A DNA stretch of 64,000 bases, taken from Streptomonospora salina (GTDB lineage Bacteria; Actinomycetota; Actinomycetes; Streptosporangiales; Streptosporangiaceae). The position numbers and the translations under genes are program-made. Of the stretch, positions 1 to 8,239 are shown piece after piece. The stretch covers positions 1 through 64,000 of the forward strand of contig NZ_JACHLY010000001.1 of assembly GCF_014204715.1 (NCBI RefSeq), given 5' to 3'. Under the pieces are notes generated by a model. It saw only the letters and a list, made by a program, of their open reading frames with translations. It was not told the DNA's origin and searched no databases. Numbering within the stretch: position 1 is the first letter of the stretch; every line of letters begins with the position of its first letter.

Positions 1-96
1 GACACCACCGCCTCCGCCCAACGCGACGCCGCACGCTCCAACCGCACCTACACCACCCTGCGCGACCTCACCCAGACACCCCCCACACCGACCTGA
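1..96 (+). CDS. 3' end of an unidentified gene
   Basis: An open frame runs in from the left edge and stops at TGA 94-96, giving 31 residues that end in a Thr/Pro-rich tail (QTPPTPT). Its codons are C-ending like those of the next three genes. The stop lies 18 bp before the xthA start, so the two could be co-transcribed. Nothing in the fragment identifies a family. Confidence 0.5.
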   Translation, partial: DTTASAQRDAARSNRTYTTLRDLTQTPPTPT

Positions 97-114
97 CCCC
101 GCCCCACCGACCGA

Positions 115-933
115 TTGACTACGCTTACCGACGTGCCCACGACGATCACCACCGTCAACGTCAACGGCCTCCGCGCAGCAGCACGCAAAGGAATCCTGGA
201 CTGGCTCGACACCACCGACGCCGACATCGTCTGCCTCCAAGAAACCCGCGCACGCCACGACCAACTGCCCACCACCCTCACCCACCACCCCCGCTACCAC
301 CTCCTCCTCGCCCCCGCCGACCAACCCGGACGCTCCGGCGTGGCCATCTACACCCGAACCCCGCCCACCACCCACCGCATCGGCTTCCACACCCCCGAAT
401 TCGACACCGCCGGCCGCTACATCGAAGCCGACATCGGCGACCTCACCCTCGCCAGCATCTACCTGCCCTCCGGCGACGTCGGCACCTCCCGCCAAGACAC
501 CAAACACCGCTTCATGGACGCCTTCCTGACCTACCTCACCCACCGCACCCGCGACACCACCGCCCACGGCCGCCACTTCCTCCTCTGCGGCGACCTCAAC
601 ATCGCCCACCACACCCCCGACCTCAAAAACTGGCGCAACAACCGCACCCACTCCGGATTCCTCGACCACGAACGCGCCTGGCTCACCCGACTCCTCGACC
701 ACACCCGCACCACCGACGTCATCCGCCACCTCCACCCCCACCAAAACGGTCCCTACACCTGGTGGTCCTACCGCGGCCGCGCCTTCGACAACGACGCCGG
801 ATGGCGCATCGACTACCACCTCGCCACTCCCGAACTCGCCGCCACCGCAACCCGCCCCCGCGTCGAACGCGCCCCCACCCACGACACCCGCTGGTCCGAC
901 CACGCACCCGTCACCGTCACCTACACCCCATGA
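115..933 (+). CDS. xthA: Exodeoxyribonuclease III, AP endonuclease family
   Basis: A 272-residue endonuclease/exonuclease/phosphatase-fold protein, the usual length for XthA, which cleaves abasic sites and trims 3' ends in base excision repair. The catalytic blocks are present in order: VNVNGLRAA, CLQETR with the metal-binding Glu, YLPSGD, CGDLNIAH with the Asp and Asn, GWRIDYHLAT, and the C-terminal WSDHAPV with the Asp-His pair. The start given is TTG at 115; GTG at 133 is a shorter alternative that would still keep the first motif. All three lysines are AAA and all five glutamines are CAA, unlike most of the window. The next gene begins 38 bp downstream on the same strand. Confidence 0.93.
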   Translation: MTTLTDVPTTITTVNVNGLRAAARKGILDWLDTTDADIVCLQETRARHDQLPTTLTHHPRYHLLLAPADQPGRSGVAIYTRTPPTTHRIGFHTPEFDTAGRYIEADIGDLTLASIYLPSGDVGTSRQDTKHRFMDAFLTYLTHRTRDTTAHGRHFLLCGDLNIAHHTPDLKNWRNNRTHSGFLDHERAWLTRLLDHTRTTDVIRHLHPHQNGPYTWWSYRGRAFDNDAGWRIDYHLATPELAATATRPRVERAPTHDTRWSDHAPVTVTYTP

Positions 934-971
934 CCACCCACCCACCCGCCCACCGACCCGAAGGGCCGCCC

Positions 972-1754
972 ATGAGCCTGCCGATCGTCCTGGTCCACGG
1001 CCTCCGCCTCTCCAGCAGCATGTGGCAGCCCCAACTCGACCTCCTCACCGACCAAGGACGCCACACCCTCGCCTGCGACCTGCCCGGACACGGCAGCCGC
1101 CGCGGCGAAGACTTCACCCTCGACGCCGCCGTCCGCACCGTCCACGACGCCATCGACACCCTCGGCGGCCGCGCCCTCGTCGTCGGACTCAGCCTCGGCG
1201 GCTTCGTCGCCATCGCCACCGCCGCCGCCCACCCCCACAAAACCGCCGGACTCGTCGCCGCCGGATGCACCGCCCGCCCCGTCCAAACCCTCGCGCAGGT
1301 CTACCGGATCCCCACCGCCCTCCTCGACCGCCTCCCCGACAAAGGCCACGCCGTCAACGAACGCTTCCACCGCCTCACCCTCGGCCACGGCGCCAAAGCC
1401 GCCCTCGACGGAGGCCTGGCCATGGAAGCCGCCCGCGCCGTCATCGACGAAGTCGCCGACATGGACGTCCTCACCGCCCTCGGCACCTACCCCGGCCCCG
1501 TCTGGCTCATCAACGGAGCCCGCGACCACTTCCGCATCCACGAAAAACGCTTCTTCGACGCCTGCACCGACGCCCGCCTGCTCAACGTCCCCCGCGCCGG
1601 CCACCTCGTCAGCCTCGACCAACCCGACAACTTCACCCGCATCATCGTCGACGCCGCCGACGTCGCCTCCCTACGCCACCCCAACCCCCCGCCCCGACAC
1701 CCCACCGCCACCCCCATGCTCGACGACCGCACCCGCCACGACCCCGCTCCCTGA
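972..1754 (+). CDS. Alpha/beta-fold hydrolase
   Basis: A 260-residue single-domain alpha/beta hydrolase. It opens with the oxyanion-strand motif VLVHG, then the nucleophile elbow GLSLGG (Ser near residue 74), the acid in GARDHF (Asp near 185) and the catalytic His in AGHLVS (near 211), so the triad is complete. No signal peptide is visible, so it is probably cytoplasmic. The ATG at 972 opens directly onto the first beta strand; longer upstream frames overlap xthA. The substrate cannot be told from sequence. All four lysines are AAA, matching the skewed codon use of its neighbours. Confidence 0.85.
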   Translation: MSLPIVLVHGLRLSSSMWQPQLDLLTDQGRHTLACDLPGHGSRRGEDFTLDAAVRTVHDAIDTLGGRALVVGLSLGGFVAIATAAAHPHKTAGLVAAGCTARPVQTLAQVYRIPTALLDRLPDKGHAVNERFHRLTLGHGAKAALDGGLAMEAARAVIDEVADMDVLTALGTYPGPVWLINGARDHFRIHEKRFFDACTDARLLNVPRAGHLVSLDQPDNFTRIIVDAADVASLRHPNPPPRHPTATPMLDDRTRHDPAP

Positions 1755-1819
1755 CCGCACCACCCCGACATGACCCGCCCAACATCCGCACACACGCACA
1801 CACCACCGCCCCCGCCACC

Positions 1820-1825
1820 TAGACT
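1820..1825 (+). promoter_or_regulatory. -10 element TAGACT of a leaderless promoter (HAD gene)
   Basis: TAGACT fits the actinobacterial TANNNT -10 consensus and ends seven bases before the GTG at 1833. Transcription would therefore start on the first base of the start codon. No ribosome-binding site precedes the gene. Confidence 0.55.
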
Positions 1826-1832
1826 CACCACC

Positions 1833-2489
1833 GTGATGATCAGTGCACAGGCGCTCCTGTTCGACATGGACGGCACCCTCGTCGACTCCGGCCCCGCCAT
1901 CCAGCAATGCTGGGACCAATGGGTCGACGAATACGACATCGACCGCACCCGCTTCGACCAGGTGATCGGCCACGGAATCCCCGCCCGCCAAATCGCCGCC
2001 CAGCTCCTGCCCGCCGACACCGTCGCCGCGGCCACCGACCGCCTCGAACAACTCGAAATCGACCGCGCCCCCGACCTGCGCGTCCTGCCCGGCACCCGCG
2101 AACTCCTCGCCAGCCTCCCCGACGACGCCTGGGCCGTCGTCACCTCCTGCACCCGCCCCCTCGCCGAAGCCCGCATCAAAGCCGTCGGCATCGACCCCCC
2201 ACTGCTCATCACCGCCGACGACGTCACCACCGGCAAACCCGCCCCCGAGCCCTACCTCACCGCCGCCCGCCGCCTCGGCGCCGACCCCGCCCACACCATC
2301 GCGTTCGAAGACGCCCCCGCCGGACTCGCCTCGGCCCGCGCCGCCGGAACCCGCACCGTCGCCGTCACCACCACCACCGCCGCAGACCAGCTCCACGGCC
2401 ACGCCGACACCGTCGTCACCGACCTCAGCCACGTCGAATGCGCCCCCGCCCTCGAACCGCCCGTCGAGATCCACATCCACACCACCTGA
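1833..2489 (+). CDS. HAD-superfamily (subfamily IA) phosphatase
   Basis: About 218 residues. HAD motif I is DMDGTLVDSG with the nucleophile and acid/base Asp pair, motif II is the Thr-Ser-Cys segment after WAVV, motif III is the Lys of GKPAPEPY, and motif IV is FEDAPAG. An alpha-helical cap lies between motifs I and II, as in sugar-phosphate and phosphoglycolate-type phosphatases. The start is GTG 1833 (or ATG 1836), because a -10 element seven bases upstream suggests a leaderless message; longer frames add only a His/Pro-rich stretch. It is cytoplasmic, with unknown substrate. Both lysines are AAA. Confidence 0.85.
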   Translation: MMISAQALLFDMDGTLVDSGPAIQQCWDQWVDEYDIDRTRFDQVIGHGIPARQIAAQLLPADTVAAATDRLEQLEIDRAPDLRVLPGTRELLASLPDDAWAVVTSCTRPLAEARIKAVGIDPPLLITADDVTTGKPAPEPYLTAARRLGADPAHTIAFEDAPAGLASARAAGTRTVAVTTTTAADQLHGHADTVVTDLSHVECAPALEPPVEIHIHTT

Positions 2490-2859
2490 GCCAGCCCCCG
2501 ACCGGCACCGCCCCGCACCGGACACGCTCAGCGCACGCTCTGCCACCGGTGATTCACCGAGGCGAAAGAGCCGACACGGAGCCGACGTCCCGCCCCTCAG
2601 GGCGCTACGGGAGACGCTGGCCCCTACGGATCCACAACCGCCGCCGCCCGGCACCCGGACACACCGGACGCGAACACCGGCGGCCGACGGCGTCCGTGCG
2701 GGTCTCAGCCGCGACCGCGCGCACAGCGGAAGCGAGCGAAGGGGCACCACGACACGAGACCGGGCTGACCCCGTCGTCTCGCTGCGGAGGCTGGCACAGC
2801 AGACCGGTGCGGGGGGCGAGGAGGATTACTACAGGATTTAGCGGTAGCCCTCCGGCCGC
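2490..2859. other. Gene-free gap, start of accessory region
   Basis: No credible coding sequence is seen here. The only recognised element is the 16-base motif at 2822-2837, which recurs inverted at 9398-9413. Composition changes here from C-ending, G-poor codons on the left to ordinary high-GC DNA on the right. Confidence 0.4.
2822..2837 (-). repeat. 16-bp motif, copy A (inverted partner at 9398-9413)
   Basis: On the minus strand this reads AATCCTGTAGTAATCC, directly downstream of the recombinase fragment at 2860-3240. The plus-strand copy at 9398-9413 differs at one base and also lies just downstream of a recombinase fragment. It probably marks the 3' end of the same element. Confidence 0.5.
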
Positions 2860-3240
2860 TCACCGGTCAACGGTGAGCGCGTCCAGGGCGGCCGTCTTGT
2901 CGGCCTCGCTGGGCAGGGTGTAGCGGCGAGTGGTGTCGAGGTCGGAATGCCCCATCAGCTCGGCGACCAGGACCACGTCGACCGGTGCGGAGGCAAGGTC
3001 GCCGCGGCCGCGCACGAGGTCGGTGCCGAAGGTATGGCGCAGCACGTGCGGGCCGAACGCTTCGCCGTCGTCGGCCGGACCGATCCCGGCCGCGGCACCG
3101 AGCGCGCACACCGCGGTGTTCGCGGCCCGGGTGGACAGCGCCCCGCCGTCGCGGTTGCGGATCAGCGGCCCCGCGGCGGGCCGGCCAAGCTCGTCCAGCA
3201 GCTCTTCCAGGGAGGCACGGGCCTGGGCGTGCAGAGGCAC
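2860..3240 (-). pseudogene. Tyrosine recombinase, C-terminal fragment
   Basis: 126 residues covering only the catalytic end of a phage-type integrase. Visible are HVLRHTFGTDL (the H-x-x-R box), LMGHSDLDTTRRY (the downstream His and the tyrosine nucleophile) and a normal C-terminus. The core-binding domain, the first catalytic Arg and the beta-hairpin Lys are absent, so it cannot act alone. The frame opens at GTG 3240, ten bases after a motif (3251-3264) that also precedes the N-terminal recombinase fragment at 9158. I read it as an internal-deletion derivative of an element whose other derivative lies inverted near 9.1-9.4 kb. Confidence 0.75.
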
Positions 3241-3250
3241 GGCGCGGTCC

Positions 3251-3264
3251 TTTCCAGAAGTACG
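3251..3264 (-). repeat. 14-bp motif upstream of recombinase fragment (partner at 9116-9129)
   Basis: On the minus strand it reads CGTACTTCTGGAAA and precedes the C-terminal recombinase fragment. The same 14 bases occur on the plus strand at 9116-9129 ahead of the N-terminal fragment. Sequence beyond the motif differs between the copies. Confidence 0.5.
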
Positions 3265-3487
3265 ACGCTATGCCGCAGGGCGACCGTGTCCTGAGCGCCG
3301 GATCCCACTCGCAGGAACCTCAACCCCCGATCTCCGTGGACGGCCGATCGCCCCTGCTCCTCAGAACAGGCCAGTGGCGTGGCACCCCTGGGCGATCAGG
3401 CGCGATCCAGTCGGGCCTGGTGACCCAACTTGTGTGGTGCAGGCATACCTGTGTCTGGTCGGGGCGGCTAACAGCGATGCCTGGCTC

Positions 3488-5047
3488 TCAGTGGCCCTTG
3501 GTGACGTCCAGGTCCTTGGGCGTCAGGGCGAAGACCACGATGACCGAGACCAGCATGGCCACGGCCCCGATCCCGCCGACGAGCATCAGCCCGTGGGTGA
3601 AGGCCGCCTGAGCCTGGGCGACGGCCTCGATCCCGGAGGAGCCCAGGCCGGACAGGACGTGCAGGGCGCCGCCCAGGGATTCCTGGGCCACCCCCACCTG
3701 GGCCGGTTCCAGTCCGGCTGCGGCCAGGTCGGCGGACGATAGTTCGGCGCGGTACAGGGCTGACGCGATGCTGCCCAGGACGGCGATTCCCAGGACCGCG
3801 CCCAGTTCGTAGGCGGTCTCCTCGATGGCGGCGGCGCTGCCCGCGTGTTCGGCCGGGGTGCCCGACATGATGACCGCCGAGGCGATGGCCAGTGATCCCA
3901 TGCCCGCACCGAGCAGGGTGAGGCAGATGGCGATCGGTGTGTAGGTGAGCGGTTCGGGGGCCAGAGCCAGGGCGGCGAAACCCGCGCCGGACAGGGCCAG
4001 GCCGCCCACCAGGACGGTGCGGGCACCGATGCGCTGGGCCAGGATCGGGGCCAGCGGCGAGAACACCGCGGCCGCGACGGCCATCGGCACCAGAGCGAAG
4101 CCGGCTTGCAGGGGCGACATCCCCTGCACGAGCTGGAGCCACTGCGCCGTGAGCAGCAGGGATGCGCCCATGGCGAACGTGGCGAACAGCGCCGCCACGG
4201 TTCCGGCGGTGAAGGAGGACGAGGCGAACAGGCGCACCCGCAGCAGCGGCGAGTCACTGTTCAGGCAGCGCACCACGAACCAGACCAGCAGGGCCAGCGC
4301 CACCCCCACCGCCGCGAGCGCCAAGGCGTCGGTGGGGCCTTCCTTGGCGACGCGCTTGATACCCCAGATCAGGGCGGCCATGCCCGTGATGGACAGAACG
4401 GTGGCCAGAGCGTCCCAGCGGCCCGGATCGGGGTTACGGGCCTCGGGGAGCAGGAGCACACCGGCCAGCAGTGCCGCGCCCATCAGTGGCACGTTGACCA
4501 GGAACGCGGCATGCCAGGTGAAGTGCTCCAGCAGCAGCCCGCCCACGATGGGGCCCACGGCCGCACCCATGGAGGCGACCGCCGCCCAGATGCCCAGGGC
4601 TCGGGCGCGCTCGCCCGGGTCGGAGAACAGGCTGCGGATCATCGACAGCGTGGCGGGCATGATCATCGCCCCGCCCACACCCAACAGGGCGCGCACCGCG
4701 ATCACCATGGGTGCCGACTGGGCCACCACGATCAGCATGGAGGCTCCGCCGAAGATCGCGAAGCCGATCAGGAGCATGCGCTTGCGGCCCCACCGGTCGC
4801 CGAGTGTGCTCATGGTGACCAGGAGCCCGGCCAGGACCAGCGCGTAGATGTCCACGATCCACAGCTGCTGGGCCGCGGTCGGGGAGAGCGCTCTGGAGAT
4901 CTCGGGGAGCGCGACGTTGAGGATGGTCATGTCCATGACCACCACGAGCAGGCTCGCTGCGAGCACGGCCAGGGCGGCCCAGCGGCGGCCAGGCGAGAGG
5001 TGTGCGGCGGTGGCGCTCGGGGTGTCGGAAGCGCGTGGGGTGGTCAC
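3488..5047 (-). CDS. MFS drug exporter, DHA2 (EmrB/QacA) type
   Basis: A 519-residue membrane protein with the hydrophobic pattern of a 14-helix proton-driven exporter. Helix 1 carries the DHA2 signature VVVMDMTILNVALPEI. The loop after helix 2 has LGDRWGRKRM, the MFS motif A, and ALLGVGGAMIMPATLSM is the antiporter motif C region. The start is GTG 5047, because AGGAGA sits just upstream; the longer frame to 5134 lacks a site. A TetR-family gene lies 118 bp upstream on the same strand, with a palindromic operator beyond it, so TetR control of an efflux pump is likely. The drug is unknown. Confidence 0.88.
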   Translation of the reverse strand: MTTPRASDTPSATAAHLSPGRRWAALAVLAASLLVVVMDMTILNVALPEISRALSPTAAQQLWIVDIYALVLAGLLVTMSTLGDRWGRKRMLLIGFAIFGGASMLIVVAQSAPMVIAVRALLGVGGAMIMPATLSMIRSLFSDPGERARALGIWAAVASMGAAVGPIVGGLLLEHFTWHAAFLVNVPLMGAALLAGVLLLPEARNPDPGRWDALATVLSITGMAALIWGIKRVAKEGPTDALALAAVGVALALLVWFVVRCLNSDSPLLRVRLFASSSFTAGTVAALFATFAMGASLLLTAQWLQLVQGMSPLQAGFALVPMAVAAAVFSPLAPILAQRIGARTVLVGGLALSGAGFAALALAPEPLTYTPIAICLTLLGAGMGSLAIASAVIMSGTPAEHAGSAAAIEETAYELGAVLGIAVLGSIASALYRAELSSADLAAAGLEPAQVGVAQESLGGALHVLSGLGSSGIEAVAQAQAAFTHGLMLVGGIGAVAMLVSVIVVFALTPKDLDVTKGH

Positions 5048-5165
5048 GGGTTCTCCTGCGGGGATGCGTTCGTCGGCGCGGCGGTGCCTCCGGGCCGCAC
5101 GTCCCGGGTTCTGGTGACCTGGGCGATTTGGCACGGGTCGGCCGTGGGTGTTGGGGTCATCGTGG

Positions 5166-5723
5166 TCACTGTCCGTCGTTGCGGTGATGGGTCGTGCCCG
5201 TGAGCACCATGGAGGTGACCATCGGGGTGAAGTCCTGTTGGGCGCACCGGCCGCTCTGGATGGCCCAGGCCGCTCCCGCGACCAGGCTGTAGAGGGCTTC
5301 GGACATCCAGGCAGCGCTCAGGAGCGGCGTGAACTCGCCGCTGGCCTGGCCGCGTTCGAACAGGCTGGTGACGGCCTGGTCGATGTCATCCCACACCGGG
5401 TCTTCCAGGTCCGGGTCGAGGTCCTGGCTCAGCGTGTGGAGCAGCGCCAGGTAGGGAGCGTTGTCCTCCAAAGCCGCCACCAAGCGGCGCACGGCCGAGA
5501 CGCAGTCGCCCTGGTCGAGTGCGGAGGTCTCGACCGCCGCGTACATCTTCTGACCGGCCATGTCCGAGACCGCCTGCACGAGGGCGGCCCGCCCGGGGAA
5601 GTGGCGGTGCAGCGTCGCCCGCCCCACGCCCACTGCCTTGGCGATCTCGTCCTGGTTGGCGTTGGGGCGCCGCCCCAAGAAGTCGGCTGCCGCGAGCAGC
5701 ATGTCCTCTCGTTCGTTCTTCAT
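5166..5723 (-). CDS. TetR-family transcriptional regulator
   Basis: 185 residues. The N-terminal helix-turn-helix is NQDEIAKAVGVGRATLHRHFPGRAALV at about residues 23-49, followed by an all-helical ligand and dimerisation domain that resembles other actinobacterial drug-pump repressors. The ATG at 5723 lies 20 bp from the perfect palindrome at 5743-5760, its probable operator. It sits between an MFS exporter downstream on the same strand and a divergent flavin monooxygenase, the usual arrangement for a local repressor responding to a substrate of the pump or enzyme. The ligand is unknown. Confidence 0.88.
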   Translation of the reverse strand: MKNEREDMLLAAADFLGRRPNANQDEIAKAVGVGRATLHRHFPGRAALVQAVSDMAGQKMYAAVETSALDQGDCVSAVRRLVAALEDNAPYLALLHTLSQDLDPDLEDPVWDDIDQAVTSLFERGQASGEFTPLLSAAWMSEALYSLVAGAAWAIQSGRCAQQDFTPMVTSMVLTGTTHHRNDGQ

Positions 5724-5742
5724 GAGTCAAAAGTACCCCACA

Positions 5743-5760
5743 TGAGACTATAATGTCTCA
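5743..5760. promoter_or_regulatory. TetR-type operator overlapping a consensus -10
   Basis: TGAGAC-N6-GTCTCA is a perfect 18-bp palindrome. Its six-base centre (5749-5754) is TATAAT, a consensus -10 box read on the plus strand toward the monooxygenase. On the minus strand CATTAT is available for the TetR gene. Binding here would block both promoters, which fits an autoregulated divergent operator. Confidence 0.72.
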
Positions 5761-5817
5761 TTCATGGAAGGTGATCTGCCCTACCCGGCATCCACGCACC
5801 GTGAAACGGAGGACCCA

Positions 5818-6330
5818 TGAGCGAGACCGACCACGTACTCATCGCTGGAGCGGGGGTCGCGGGCCTGACCGCGGCCCTGTGCCTGAACAAGGCCGGCATC
5901 GACGCCACCGTCTACGAGGCCCAGCCCGAACACGCCGGCGCCAGCTTCTTCATCTGGGAGCACAGGGCCAGCGGGTCCTGGACCTGATGGGACTGCTCCC
6001 TCAGGTCGTGGAACGCAGCCTGCCGATGCCCGACCGGTTCTTCACCCTCGGGGGTGACACCGGACGGGAGATCGTCCACGTGCCCTTCGACCTGGAGAAG
6101 AGCAACTCCGCCGGGGCGCGGTGCATCGACCGCTCCACCTTCATGAACATCCTGTTGGACCAGATCCACGAGCAGGGTGTGGAACTCGTGTACGGCAAGC
6201 GCCTGCACACGCTGGAACAGACGCCCAAGGCGGTGGAGGTGACCTTCACCGACGGCACCAAGGCTCGGGGCGATGTCCTGATCGGCGCGGAGGGCCGCAG
6301 GTCGCCCACCCGATCCCACCTGTTCCCTCA
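5818..6330 (+). pseudogene. FAD-dependent aromatic monooxygenase, frameshifted and truncated
   Basis: The ATG at 5818 follows CGGAGGA and opens onto a Rossmann FAD fold, VLIAGAGVAGLTAALCLNKAG, as in PheA/TfdB/TetX-like hydroxylases. Near 5960 the homologous sequence moves to another frame: the first ends in a TGA, the second continues as RVLDLMGLLPQVVERSL to GDVLIGAEGRRSPTRSHLFP. That last block is the family's GD-type FAD/NAD motif region with the Asp lost. Homology stops at about 6330, where the IS5-type element begins. At least half the enzyme is missing, so it is non-functional. It was probably controlled by the divergent TetR operator. Confidence 0.8.
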
Positions 6331-6407
6331 GAGGGCGTTTCGTGGGTTGATGTCCCCTTCTCCGCAGGGATTGGACAAGGCCGGCTGGTCTGGCGGCCGC
6401 TGGTGGG

Positions 6408-6830
6408 CTATGGGCGGTGCTGGGAGAACAATCCCGGCTTGGTCTCGACGAGGATGCCGCGGCTGACCAGGCGTTTGAGCTTGGAGCGCGTGTTCTCGAC
6501 GTTCTTGGACACGATGGGCAGGTCCAGGCTCTGACACAGGTCCCGCGCGCGCAGCGGCCGGACGAGGTCGGCGAACGCATCCATGATCTGTCGGTAGGCC
6601 GGATGGTCGGGCAGCACGGCAGGCGGCTCCGCTGGATCGGCGCCGTCCTCGCCGACCAGGGAGAGCAGGGTCGTGCGGGTGATCCGCAGATGCGCGATCG
6701 CCTCGTCGATTTCTGCTGGCGTCGCGGTGAGCTCCTCGATACGGGCCCGGGTCTGCTCGGCCTCGCGGCACAGCGCCCGCTCGCGCGCATCGACGGCCGC
6801 CAGCAGCGGTTTCGCCTCGCGGCCGCTCAT
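6408..6830 (-). CDS. Coiled-coil/winged-helix protein coupled to IS5 transposase
   Basis: 140 residues, not a family I can name. The N-terminal 70 residues are a charged, probably coiled-coil helix (ARERALCREAEQTRARIEELT). The C-terminal half, from PAYRQIMDAFADLV to GILVETKPGLFSQ, has the helix-helix-helix-wing pattern of a winged-helix DNA-binding domain. The ATG at 6830 overlaps the transposase TGA as ATGA, so the two were translationally coupled. It is intact while the transposase is broken. It could be a regulator or accessory factor carried by the element; the function is inferred from fold pattern only. Confidence 0.65.
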   Translation of the reverse strand: MSGREAKPLLAAVDARERALCREAEQTRARIEELTATPAEIDEAIAHLRITRTTLLSLVGEDGADPAEPPAVLPDHPAYRQIMDAFADLVRPLRARDLCQSLDLPIVSKNVENTRSKLKRLVSRGILVETKPGLFSQHRP

Positions 6831-7330
6831 GCGCCGCGCCAAGAGGGGCTGGAGGTGTGGCGTCGGGCCATCACGTCGCTCATCGCCCAGTACACGCGCG
6901 ACTCGGAACTGGCGGGCCGGTGCTCGTAGTCGCGGACCGGGCGCCGGTGCGGGGCCAGGGTGCCGTAGGTCTGCTCGATGACCCACCGCTTGGGCTGGGG
7001 AACGAACCCCCGGTCGGCCGGGTTGCGTTGCACGATGTCCACGCCGATGCCCAACGCGGCGCCGTGGTCCACGACGGCGCTCTTGAAGCCCTGGTCGACC
7101 AGGGCGGTTTCCACGGTGTCGGTCCGGGCGGTGACGCGTTAGCCCGCGTCGTTGCCGGCGGTGTCGGAGGGGACGGCGGCCGCGGCGCGGATGCTCCGGG
7201 TGTCCAGCACGACCAGGCTCGGGTCGGATAACCGTCCCCGCTTCTCGCGCGTATGCTGGCGCAGGAGGTCGTGGATGGTCTGGTCGGTTCCGTCGTCGCG
7301 CCAGGCGGCGAAACACGGTCCTGTCGCTCT
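6827..7330 (-). pseudogene. IS5-family transposase remnant
   Basis: The N-terminal part shows FAAWRDDGTDQTIHDLLRQH and SLVVLDTRSI, the latter with the first DDE-region Asp. Both match IS5/IS427-group transposases. After GNDAG an in-frame TAA (7139-7141) interrupts the gene. It then resumes in the same frame with VETALVDQGFKSAVVDHG and ends with KRWVIEQTYGTLAPHRRPVRDYE, the C-terminal Glu block. The central segment is shorter than in intact relatives, so an internal deletion is likely as well as the stop codon. Confidence 0.72.
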
Positions 7331-7340
7331 TCCGAACGGC

Positions 7341-7598
7341 TGGGTACTACTCGAACACGGTGTACGCAGCGGGATGGTGGAGCTGAGCCTGCCCAACCGG
7401 TGGAGCCTGCTGCTCCACGTCATGTACCACCCCGGGCAGTCGGCCGAGAACCCCGCCGCGGACGCCGGCCTGGTCACCCGGTTGTGGCCCGAACCGCCGC
7501 TGGAACTGGACCTGCGCGCCCTGCCGCGGCTCGATGCCGACAGCGGGACCCAACTTCCAAAGCGCTTCCCGCGTTCCGCCGCGGAGCCCACGACATGA
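7341..7598 (+). pseudogene. 3' part of an unidentified gene, cut by the IS
   Basis: The frame reads WVLLEHGVRSGMVELSLPNRW to LPKRFPRSAAEPTT and ends at TGA 7596-7598, overlapping the next ATG as ATGA. The coupling argues that it is a real gene end. Its 5' part is lost at the insertion boundary. I recognise no domain; the context next to a recombinase suggests it belonged to an integrative element. Confidence 0.45.
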
Positions 7599-7981
7599 GC
7601 ACCGAACACGCCGCCCCTGGCCGGAGCCGGGACGACATCCCAATCCCACTGCCCGTCGCGGTCGAGCTGGCGCGTACCGGGTACACCGCCTGGATCGCCA
7701 CCACCGGCCTGGCCGAGAGGTCCAAGGACACCTACCGCGAGCGCGTCGAGGACTACCTGTCCTGGCTGGCCGCCACGGGAGACGACCAGCACGTCGGCGC
7801 CCTGGCCGAGGCGCGCACCCGCGACTGCGCGGTGCGCGACTACCGGCGCCACCTGCTCTCCGGTCATCGCCGGGGGCCGCCCGAGGCGCTTTCCCGGCGG
7901 CACGGGCCGCCTCCAGGCCCTCGCGAGCACCCCGCCCCCGGCCAGCCGCCCCACCCCACCCACCTACGTGACCACCGGTGA
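7595..7981 (+). pseudogene. Tyrosine recombinase, N-terminal fragment
   Basis: The ATG at 7595 opens a SAM-like core-binding domain (VAVELARTGYTAWIATTGLAERSKDTYRERVEDYLSWLA) typical of XerC/D-type integrases. Recombinase similarity ends near residue 90 at AVRDYRRHLLSG. The rest of the frame, to TGA 7981, is Pro/His-rich and unrelated. The catalytic domain is missing. It differs from the fragment at 9158, so at least two recombinase genes contributed to this region. Confidence 0.7.
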
Positions 7982-8239
7982 ACACACGGTTCCCATACGA
8001 AGTGCAACGTTCACCGCGCGGTGGTTGGGGTGTGACAGCGCGTGTGTCGTCATGGAGCACGGTCCTTTCCGCGCCTCCGCCCCCGCTCCCCCACCCCGGG
8101 AGGCCGGAATCCACAGCGACAGAGGAGACCGCGCATGCCCATAGCCGACGCCCCGACAACCCCCCGATCCCCCCGCACCTTCGCTTGACCTTCTCCTTGA
8201 TCGACTCGCGCTCGGCCTGAGCCAGAAGCTTGGTGGTCA

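Larger units (their letters stand above)
6331..7340 (-). mobile_element. Decayed IS5-family insertion with a passenger gene
   Basis: The element interrupts the monooxygenase. The left edge is placed where that homology ends, at the sequence GAGGGCGTTTCGTGGGTTG, which looks like an IS5-group end; the right edge is uncertain. On the minus strand it holds a broken DDE transposase followed by a 140-residue winged-helix gene overlapping it by four bases. I could not define matching terminal repeats by eye. Confidence 0.6.

Noticed and set aside
2247-2518. Short minus-strand frames opposite the HAD gene
   Set aside because: They have no ribosome-binding site or recognisable content and are antisense to a clear enzyme.
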